From Bacteroidales bacterium (GTDB taxonomy: Bacteria > Bacteroidota > Bacteroidia > Bacteroidales > JAFGHD01), in the NCBI GenBank assembly GCA_016939365.1, contig JAFGHD010000006.1:1-48597 (forward strand): a DNA stretch of 48,597 bases, read 5' to 3'. Each line of letters begins with the position of its first letter. Within the stretch, counting starts at the first letter, position 1. The translations under genes and the position numbers were made by a program. Of the stretch, positions 8,656 to 15,735 are shown in pieces. The notes under the pieces are model-generated. The model saw nothing but the letters and a program-made list of their open reading frames with translations. It did no database searches and was not told the origin of the DNA.

Positions 8656-9873
8656 TTAAAGCCTTTTTCGTCCAAGATAGAGCTCCATGTCCGGCAGTTC
8701 CCTGTCCTTCCGGGTCAATCCGGCGATCATCACAATGCTGGTGACGATAATGACAAAGAAAAGAAGGCCTTCACTGATCACCCCGATACTGTATTCTTCT
8801 GGAATACTATAGAACAGCAGGATTGTGATCAGTCCACGGGGTGCCACATAGAGTTCCGGGAACAGGTTTCTGCGTAAAAAGTATTTCAGATACAGGTAGC
8901 GGATGCCGTATATCAACACTAAGATCACCATTCCGGAAGAGATGATCCGGAAATTGAGCAGAGAAGACAGGTTCAGGGAAAACCCAAATATAAAGAAAAA
9001 GAATGTCCTGATCAGGAAAGCCGATTCATATGTGATCAGCTTGAAATTTTGGATGCCGCTTTTAAGCCTTTCTGCGTTGAGAGAACGAAAGAACCGGTTC
9101 CCCGGCATAAAATCCAGATTATTCAGGATCAGTCCGAAAATGAGGATCATCAGCAGTGATGATAGGTGAAGCATTTTCCCGATGGCATAGATCATCACCA
9201 TGACAGCCATCAGAAGGAAAAATTTGACTTGTGTAGTGGTCCGGTCAATAAATAGCAGAATCAATAGTGAAAGCACGATTGAGACTGCCGTGACCATAAG
9301 AAAATCTGCCAGAAGCCATGAAACCGTAAAGGAGGAAATGGTCTCGTTGTCGCTGATGAGGTTGAAGATGAGGATACCCAGGATATCGGAGAAGATGGAT
9401 TCGTAAATAATGAATTCCTTTTTATGTTCCCTGAAGTGTCCGACGCTCGGGATGGCGATGGCGCTGCTGATCACGGCGACCGGGATGGCATTCACCAGGC
9501 AGGTATGATAGGTCAGCTGTGGGAAGATCATATGGATTCCCAGGGCGATCAGGGCAGAGGAGACGATCAGGATGATGAGTGCTGAAAAGAAGGAGCGGGT
9601 GATCATGCCTGCTTTGTCACGTCTCAGTTTCAGTTCCATCACACCTTCCAGAACGATCAGGATCAGTCCGACAATACCCAGCATCTCGAGCAGGGTCTGT
9701 GTCCCGGGGGGGCCGTCTGTCCACCGGTCCATGATGGTCCGGGCAATGATGCCGGTAGCGAGCAGCATCAGTACCGATGGGATACGGGTTCTGACGCTGA
9801 TGGCGTTGTACACATATGAGATGATCACCAGCAGACAGGTGAGAATGACAATGATATAGGGATCGCTGAACAT
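8656..9873 (-). CDS. Cation:proton antiporter (CPA1-like)
   Basis: A 405-residue integral membrane protein with about 12 hydrophobic segments, resembling the Na+/H+ exchanger domain. The segment AIPSVGHFREHKKEFIIYESIFSDILGILIF corresponds to the conserved core helix; the carboxylate pair normally read as ND appears as SD, keeping the ion-binding aspartate (shown here in parts: YESIFSD). Length fits a transporter without the cytoplasmic regulatory tail. It lies 100 bases downstream of the deoxyhypusine-synthase-like gene on the same strand and could be the last gene of the polyamine operon or have its own promoter. Substrate (Na+, K+ or another cation) cannot be read from sequence. It converges with the repeat-protein gene, 28 bases apart. 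Confidence 0.82.
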   Translation of the reverse strand: MFSDPYIIVILTCLLVIISYVYNAISVRTRIPSVLMLLATGIIARTIMDRWTDGPPGTQTLLEMLGIVGLILIVLEGVMELKLRRDKAGMITRSFFSALIILIVSSALIALGIHMIFPQLTYHTCLVNAIPVAVISSAIAIPSVGHFREHKKEFIIYESIFSDILGILIFNLISDNETISSFTVSWLLADFLMVTAVSIVLSLLILLFIDRTTTQVKFFLLMAVMVMIYAIGKMLHLSSLLMILIFGLILNNLDFMPGNRFFRSLNAERLKSGIQNFKLITYESAFLIRTFFFFIFGFSLNLSSLLNFRIISSGMVILVLIYGIRYLYLKYFLRRNLFPELYVAPRGLITILLFYSIPEEYSIGVISEGLLFFVIIVTSIVMIAGLTRKDRELPDMELYLGRKRL

Positions 9874-9972
9874 GGGTATCCGATCGGGAGTGGTAAAATT
9901 AATACAATGCAGGTGAAGGATGAATCCGTTCCCGAGGGGTCATGATGCTCCGGGTGCGGTTCATCTTCCGGT

Positions 9973-10992
9973 TTATTGTCCGAACAACCGGCTCCATCTG
10001 CGTTGCGGCCTTTCCTTCCAGATGCCGCTGTGCCAGGCATAGCTGACGATCAGGGGAAGTACGGTGGTGGCCTCTGCGAACACCATCTGTTCGAACGCGG
10101 TATCCACTTTGCCCCATGAGGAGGCTTCCTGTAGGGTAGAAGAAGAGCAGGCCCCGTCCCTGACATCGGCCACGGTGATTTGCACGGCATACCGGTGCAT
10201 GGGCACTTCCCTGCCCAGAATCTCGGCACAGACGACCGTGTCCTGTGCGAAGTTTTTCGGAACGCCGCCGCCGATCATGAGGAGGCCGCTGGTAGGAGCC
10301 TCCATCTTGATCATGGTCAGCTCCCTGAAATCCTTCACCGAATCGATGGACACATGCTTCTCGGGCCGCTCCCATTGGTGCTTTACCAGTCCGAAGCCGG
10401 CGCTGGAATCGGAAAAGGCAGGGCAAAATACGGGCACGTCATTCTCGAATGCCGCCTGGATAAGGGATTCCTTTTTCACAGCATTCCGGATGAGGAAACT
10501 GCCCAGCTCCCGGATGAATTCCCGGGATGAAAAAGGCCTCGGATCCATGCTGTCGGCCACCTTTTTGATGGTCATGTCACAGACCTGGAGCTCCTCCTCA
10601 TCAATGAAGGTATCGTATATACGGTCGATATACAGCTCTCTCAGCGTCCGGTCCGGAACATGCTGTCCGCCTTCATAGTGCCTGAAACCAAGCGCTTCGA
10701 AGAAGTCCATATCGATGATGGAGGCGCCGGTGGCCACGACCACATCCACCATACGGTAACGGATCATATCCGCATAGACCTGCATACACCCGCCTGCGCT
10801 GGAACTTCCCGCCAGGGTCAGCATGATGGTGCATTCCCTGTCGCCGAGCATCTTCATGAAGATATCAGCCGCACGGGCCGTGTCACGCGATGAGAATGAC
10901 ATCCTGCCCATGGCCTTGATGACCGGTGTGGCATCGAAAGAGGTGATGTCGATATGTTCAATGGGATTGCGCAGCAAATCTCTCTTTTTCAT
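9973..10992 (-). CDS. Deoxyhypusine-synthase-like enzyme, probable homospermidine-type synthase
   Basis: A 339-residue member of the deoxyhypusine synthase (DHS) family: NAD-dependent transfer of an aminobutyl group through an enzyme-lysine imine. The catalytic lysine is in SSWGKV (K295), equivalent to human DHS K329. AGSSSAGG and GGGVPKNF mark the NAD-binding core. From memory of the human enzyme, two spermidine-site positions differ: the histidine of KHHIANANL is Asn in PKNFAQD, and the aspartate of GSDSG is Cys (C282). Bacteria lack eIF5A, so the acceptor should be a small amine. Homospermidine from putrescine is the best guess; a diguanidino analogue from two agmatines is the alternative. 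The start overlaps the agmatinase stop in ATGA, which implies translational coupling. Confidence 0.85.
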   Translation of the reverse strand: MKKRDLLRNPIEHIDITSFDATPVIKAMGRMSFSSRDTARAADIFMKMLGDRECTIMLTLAGSSSAGGCMQVYADMIRYRMVDVVVATGASIIDMDFFEALGFRHYEGGQHVPDRTLRELYIDRIYDTFIDEEELQVCDMTIKKVADSMDPRPFSSREFIRELGSFLIRNAVKKESLIQAAFENDVPVFCPAFSDSSAGFGLVKHQWERPEKHVSIDSVKDFRELTMIKMEAPTSGLLMIGGGVPKNFAQDTVVCAEILGREVPMHRYAVQITVADVRDGACSSSTLQEASSWGKVDTAFEQMVFAEATTVLPLIVSYAWHSGIWKERPQRRWSRLFGQ

Positions 10993-11849
10993 GATTGCCG
11001 GTTTTTGGAAAATATCTGGCTCAGTGTCTGGTATATCAGTTTGGCTGCCAGGAATTCGGAGGTTTTATGTCCGGGTATGGGGCACAGTTCCACCACATCG
11101 AATCCCACGATCCGGGCAACGCTGTCCACAGCCCGGATCAGGTTCATCACCTCATGATAGTAGAGTCCGCCCGGCTCAGGTGTCCCGGTGGCCGGTACCA
11201 CAGCCGGGTCGAAAACATCCAGATCGATGGTGATGTATACATCGCCCCTGAGCATGCCTGTGACTCTGCCGATCCAGTCGGCCCCGTTACGGATCTCGTG
11301 GGCAAATATGATCCGTTCCCGGTCGGCAAAGGGCAATTCGGAACTGTCCATGCTTCGGATGCCCACCTGGATCACCGGACAGATTTCCTTTGTCCTGGCC
11401 ATGACAGAGGCATGGCTGAAGGGTGAGCCCTCATACTCCTGCCTCAGGTCGGTGTGTGCGTCGAGTTGCAGCACCGTGATATCGCCGTAATGATCCCTGT
11501 GCGCCCTGATGGCTCCGATACTGACGGTGTGGTTGCCGCCCACGGTGACCAGGAATTTGTTCATTCTCAGGAACTCAGCAGCATGCTTATATATCCTGTC
11601 AACCACCTCTTCCGGTGTACCTGCCGGGTCCACCGGATCGGAGGTATGGATGCCCAGGGTGTAGATTTCGGTGTCCGTTTCGATGTCATACAACTCCATA
11701 TTGGCGGAAGCCTCCATCAGTGCCTCAGGCCCGTTGCCGGATCCCTTTATCCAGGTGCTGGTGGCATCATATGGCACCGGCAGGATCACGATCTTTGATC
11801 CGGACAATTCCGTATGCTCTTTCGGCAGGCCGCCAAAATTCATAAGCAT
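10989..11849 (-). CDS. speB: Agmatinase (ureohydrolase)
   Basis: A 286-residue arginase/agmatinase-family hydrolase, expected to convert agmatine to putrescine and urea. Manganese ligands are visible in GGNHTVSIG (His; the usual Asp before it is Asn), QLDAHTDLR and TIDLDVFDPAVVPATGTPEPGG. The last motif fits agmatinase better than arginase. It sits between the arginine decarboxylase gene (27-base gap) and the DHS-like gene (4-base overlap), so agmatine is the expected substrate. A guanidino-homospermidine product of the DHS-like enzyme is a second possible substrate. Start: ATG at 11849 gives MLMNFGG; ATG at 11843 is an equally good alternative. Confidence 0.9.
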   Translation of the reverse strand: MLMNFGGLPKEHTELSGSKIVILPVPYDATSTWIKGSGNGPEALMEASANMELYDIETDTEIYTLGIHTSDPVDPAGTPEEVVDRIYKHAAEFLRMNKFLVTVGGNHTVSIGAIRAHRDHYGDITVLQLDAHTDLRQEYEGSPFSHASVMARTKEICPVIQVGIRSMDSSELPFADRERIIFAHEIRNGADWIGRVTGMLRGDVYITIDLDVFDPAVVPATGTPEPGGLYYHEVMNLIRAVDSVARIVGFDVVELCPIPGHKTSEFLAAKLIYQTLSQIFSKNRQS

Positions 11850-11876
11850 GGAAAATACGTTTTATATTATTGACAA

Positions 11877-12470
11877 TCAAGCCAGAACAGGGTACAGGTA
11901 ATTGGTGAAACACAATGCCACCAGCGCCGTACCATACTTCTTCCGGGGAACGAACGACTCGCTGATGAGCTCGATCCGGCCCATAGAGTACTTCTCTTCA
12001 AACCCGTTGATGTACAGTTCATTCAGACTTGCCCGTAACCGGTAATCCAGCTCTTCTTCGGAGTAGTTGCCGTAGTGCTCGCACACCAGGCCTCCGTATT
12101 TGCTCCCCGTATTTTTGTCATGCAGCCAGCCATATATGATGCCGGCGGTGCATCGCTCACCCTCGCCCCCGTTGCAAACCGACATGATGGTCTCCATGAC
12201 GGCGCCATGGACCAGGTCATTGGGTTTGTCTATCTTGTTGGCTATGGCCGGCAGGATGGAGGAATAGGTCATGATGTTGGCCATTTCGATACCGGCTGCT
12301 TTCAGTGCGAGGTGGTAGGAACCTGCATGGATGGTGATCTCGCTCTCACCTGTACCCCGGGTAACAAAGTAATCTTTTGGGATCCGGTTACCCACAATGA
12401 GCCCGCTCTGAAGGAACGTCCGCTCATTGATGTCTGAAAGTGACAAGTTGCTCGTGTTGTGTATTTTCAT
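11877..12470 (-). CDS. pdaD: Pyruvoyl-dependent arginine decarboxylase
   Basis: A 197-residue PvlArgDC, converting arginine to agmatine and CO2. The self-cleavage site is in MTYSSILPA (Ser70-Ser71), which matches the Ser-Ser-Ile-Leu-Pro of the archaeal enzyme; the second serine becomes the pyruvoyl group. The glutamate in GGEGERCTAG fits the catalytic acid. The frame is open upstream for another 79 codons, but that part is low-complexity and lysine-rich, unlike the family. The start MKIHNTS at 12470 has a good Shine-Dalgarno (AGGTGAG directly before ATG) and gives the expected length. First gene of the polyamine operon. Confidence 0.92.
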   Translation of the reverse strand: MKIHNTSNLSLSDINERTFLQSGLIVGNRIPKDYFVTRGTGESEITIHAGSYHLALKAAGIEMANIMTYSSILPAIANKIDKPNDLVHGAVMETIMSVCNGGEGERCTAGIIYGWLHDKNTGSKYGGLVCEHYGNYSEEELDYRLRASLNELYINGFEEKYSMGRIELISESFVPRKKYGTALVALCFTNYLYPVLA

Positions 12471-12526
12471 CTCACCTAAAGCATAAAATAGATTTTGGTT
12501 AAACACTATTCCCTGAAAAGGGAGGG

Positions 12527-12534
12527 CAAATATA
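12527..12534 (-). promoter_or_regulatory. -7 box TATATTTG of the polyamine operon
   Basis: The minus strand reads TATATTTG, a full match to TAnnTTTG, 57 bases before the pdaD start. No clear TTTG lies 19-21 bases further upstream. The leader contains a small CCCT/AGGG hairpin (12511-12522). Confidence 0.55.
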
Positions 12535-12916
12535 CTACTAACATGTAAACGGAATCTTTTTTTTACCTTTAAAAAAATACATTTTTTCTTGTTTTTTTTA
12601 TATTTGGTTGATAGACAGCACTTAAAATTGTCATCAGAATCCGGAAATCCGTCGACGGAGGGTACATATTCTGACTTATTTTCCGAGCAGGTAAGCAGTG
12701 GTTCCAAATTGTCAGACTGATGATTACCCGGTATTGGTCCCGTCGCCTATGTTCACCGGCGGACAGGCTATGTCCCATCCCGTGACAGGTTGACCGTGGC
12801 CGGAACCGGTATTGTTGCAGCGTAAAAGCCTTACAGCAAATATGTTATGGAAAATGGCACTATATTTAAGGAAGAAAAGAAAAATGGCCGTCTGAAAAAT
12901 CATCAAAAATCACCCT
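12535..12916. other. Divergent intergenic region without a gene
   Basis: About 380 bases between two divergent genes. The first 80 are very T/A-rich. On the plus strand TATATTTG (12599-12606) matches the -7 consensus but lies 311 bases before the next ATG. A near-match TATATTTA (12861-12868) is closer to that ATG and is the likelier promoter of the 12917 gene. No convincing short ORF or known RNA was recognised. Confidence 0.5.
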
Positions 12917-15679
12917 ATGAGAAAGACATTTACCCTTGTCACATTATTAGTTTTTGTGATCCTTTCATCACCATCCTCTCTGGAATGCCAGGAAAGAGGG
13001 TGGAAACCTGACGGACATGTCAGGAAGGGCTTATGGGAGACCCATGAGGCTTTTAACAAGTGGGCCTCAGGAAGAGATATGTTATACGAGAAGGGATATA
13101 AGCCATACAAGCGCTGGGAGTGGCAAGTCATGCCAAGGCTGTTGTCTGACGGAAGCCTGCCCGGACTGGCCATGCTTGCTGAAGCTGCAGAGCGGAATAA
13201 CCGGATGAGGATCGGGAATAAGGATTTCTCCCTGAATTCATGGGTACCTGTGGGACCGTTTGAAGTGCCACCCTCATTATCTCCCTATCCGATCCATGAT
13301 ATCGGAAGGATCAACTGTATCGCCTTCCATCCGACGGATCCGGATATTTTCTGGGTGGGTGCCCCACAGGGCGGGATCTGGAAAACAACGGACGGCGGGC
13401 AGAACTGGATGCCCCTTGGGGATCAACTTCCTGTGATGAAGATCAGCGATATCGCGGTGGATCCGGCCGATCCGGATGTGATGTATATCAGCATCTGTGA
13501 TTATGGCTATATGGCTTTTTTCATTTATTATTTCGGACGACCGACGGCATATGGCCTGGGTATATACAAGACCACTGACGGCGGGCAGACATGGGCGCCC
13601 ACCGGCCTGACATACACATTGAATGACAAGCTGTTCTCGATGTTCAGAAGGGTGTTCATTCACCCCGTCAATCACCAGTCCCTGCTGGCTGCAGGAGTGG
13701 ACGGCATATACGGGTCGGATGACGGGGGAGTGACATGGACGGAGAAGAGCGGCGTTTTTGTATGGGATATCGAGCAGGATCCTTCCGATTTCCAAACCCT
13801 GTATGCCACCACATGCGACTGGTACGGAGGCATATGCGGCGTAATGAAATCGACCGATTTCGGTGGCACCTGGCTGCCGCTGGAGACGGGCATCCCGAAG
13901 AATGACACGGTGGTACGGATCGAAGTGGCCTTGGCGCCCTCCGACCCGGATGTGGTATATGCCACATGCTCCGCTTACGATGAGGCTTTCTATGCCTTTT
14001 ACCGTTCCGTTGACGGTGGCGCCACCTGGTCAAAACAGGCCGACAGCAGTCAGCTGAACCTGTTCGGCCAGACCAACGGCGATCCGTCCAACAAGCTGGC
14101 ACAGGCAAGCTATGACCTTTGGCTGTGGGTCGATCCTTCCGATCCTGACAAGGTTTACTCCGGGGCGATGAATATCTGGGGCTCTGAAAACGGCGGCCTG
14201 TCCTGGAATATCTGCTCATTCGGGATCCACTGTTATGGCCAGAGCATCCATTTCGACCACCACTACATCCGTCGCAATCCGCTGGATAATAAGATCTATC
14301 TCACATGCGACGGCGGACTCTACCGTACCGATGAGATCGTGATGGGTAACCTTCAGCAGTTTGACAGCTGCTGGTCCATCCAGAACCTCACCACCCAGTG
14401 TTACGAGTTTCCCACCCAATGGGAGAACCTGAGCGACGGTCTGGTCATCACCGAGTTCTACAGGCTTGCATTGAGCCGGAACACTCCGGGCTATGTATTG
14501 GCAGGCAGCCAGGACAACTGCATCTATTTCAGGAACCCACAGGAGGAATGGGTGAACCTGACCTCCGGGGATGGCATGGAGTGCATGATCCATCCGGACA
14601 ACCCTGATATCATTTATGCTTCCAATCAGTTCGGATACCTGTGGCGCTCCCTCAACGGCGGGTTGAACATGGGCCTGGTGACGGGCTACCTGCTCAACCA
14701 GGAGGGGCAGGGGGCATGGGTCACCCCCTTCGTGATGGATCAGGAGCAGCCGGAGACCATCTATGCAGGCTTCCGGAACCTGTGGCGGTCGGATAACCAG
14801 GGAGCCGTCTGGAACAAGATATCGCAGTTCCCCAATATGCCGGGATCGAACCTGCCCCTGCCCGTATGGGACATCGCCCTGGCACCCGGAAATCCCGATG
14901 TGATCTATCTCAGCAAGCAGCCTTATCCTGCCGCCGGAATAGGATACCCGGGACAGATGTGGAAGACGGTGAACGGAGGGCAGGACTGGGTGAACATTAC
15001 AGGCAACCTGCCCGTGCAGAACACTTTCATTAATGACATCACCGTAGGGGAAAACCCGGAACAGGTCTATGTGGTCTGTTCGGGATGGGTCAACGGCATG
15101 AAGGTGTACCGCTCTGCAAACGGAGGGCAGGCCTGGGAGAACATCACGGGCAACCTGCCCAACATACCGGTTTCATCCATTGTGCTACAGGAAGGCAGTA
15201 CCCTCAACGACCTTTACCTGGGTACGGATATCGGGGTTTATTACCGGAACGATAACTATAACGACTGGGAGCTTTACAGCGACAATCTTCCCAATATCGT
15301 GATCAACGAGCTGGAGATCAGCTACCCGGAGAACATGATCTATGCTGCGACTTACGGCCGAGGTATCTGGAAGGCTCCCCTGATGAACCCGGTGACTTCG
15401 GTAAGCCGGAATCCGGGCCTGAAGGAGGCTGAGATGAGCATCTTCCCGAATCCGGCCAACGATCAGGCCTTTCTGGAGGTGACGGCCCGGCAGCCTGGGA
15501 TCGCTGAGGTGGAGGTGCTCGATATCCTTGGCACGGTGGTTTACCAGACCCATCTGCAATACTTCGATGGAAAAACCTCACTGAGCCTGCCAGTCCGGGA
15601 GTGGGTCTCCGGCCTCTATTTCGTTACGGTTGCCGGAAGCGGGGTCGTTCAGACCTGCCGCCTGCTGGTAAACAGGTAG
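12917..15679 (+). CDS. Sortilin/BNR-type beta-propeller protein, T9SS cargo
   Basis: A 920-residue secreted protein. Residues 1-24 form a signal peptide. The body carries about ten Asp-box motifs (SxDGGxTW type): KTTDGGQNW, KTTDGGQTW, GSDDGGVTW, KSTDFGGTW, RSVDGGATW, GSENGGLSW, RSDNQGAVW, KTVNGGQDW, RSANGGQAW. They mark sialidase/VPS10-like propeller blades. The sialidase arginine triad and acid are not evident, so hydrolase activity is doubtful. The last ~80 residues are a T9SS type A sorting domain (SIFPNPANDQAFLEV, VEVLDILGTVVY, GLYFVTVAG, basic end). A cell-surface or released binding protein is inferred. It converges with the next minus-strand T9SS gene. Confidence 0.88.
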   Translation: MRKTFTLVTLLVFVILSSPSSLECQERGWKPDGHVRKGLWETHEAFNKWASGRDMLYEKGYKPYKRWEWQVMPRLLSDGSLPGLAMLAEAAERNNRMRIGNKDFSLNSWVPVGPFEVPPSLSPYPIHDIGRINCIAFHPTDPDIFWVGAPQGGIWKTTDGGQNWMPLGDQLPVMKISDIAVDPADPDVMYISICDYGYMAFFIYYFGRPTAYGLGIYKTTDGGQTWAPTGLTYTLNDKLFSMFRRVFIHPVNHQSLLAAGVDGIYGSDDGGVTWTEKSGVFVWDIEQDPSDFQTLYATTCDWYGGICGVMKSTDFGGTWLPLETGIPKNDTVVRIEVALAPSDPDVVYATCSAYDEAFYAFYRSVDGGATWSKQADSSQLNLFGQTNGDPSNKLAQASYDLWLWVDPSDPDKVYSGAMNIWGSENGGLSWNICSFGIHCYGQSIHFDHHYIRRNPLDNKIYLTCDGGLYRTDEIVMGNLQQFDSCWSIQNLTTQCYEFPTQWENLSDGLVITEFYRLALSRNTPGYVLAGSQDNCIYFRNPQEEWVNLTSGDGMECMIHPDNPDIIYASNQFGYLWRSLNGGLNMGLVTGYLLNQEGQGAWVTPFVMDQEQPETIYAGFRNLWRSDNQGAVWNKISQFPNMPGSNLPLPVWDIALAPGNPDVIYLSKQPYPAAGIGYPGQMWKTVNGGQDWVNITGNLPVQNTFINDITVGENPEQVYVVCSGWVNGMKVYRSANGGQAWENITGNLPNIPVSSIVLQEGSTLNDLYLGTDIGVYYRNDNYNDWELYSDNLPNIVINELEISYPENMIYAATYGRGIWKAPLMNPVTSVSRNPGLKEAEMSIFPNPANDQAFLEVTARQPGIAEVEVLDILGTVVYQTHLQYFDGKTSLSLPVREWVSGLYFVTVAGSGVVQTCRLLVNR

Positions 15680-15735
15680 CCGGATATATTTCCGTTCCTC
15701 CGGGATGAATCAAAGTCATCAGGGAACATGCATTC

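Noticed and set aside
8656-12470. Hypusine pathway acting on a translation factor
   Set aside because: Bacteria lack eIF5A; the neighbouring pdaD and speB genes point to a small-molecule polyamine product.
12471-12707. 79-codon N-terminal extension of the arginine decarboxylase
   Set aside because: Lysine-rich, low-complexity, contains the -7 box, and the family start has a strong Shine-Dalgarno at 12470.
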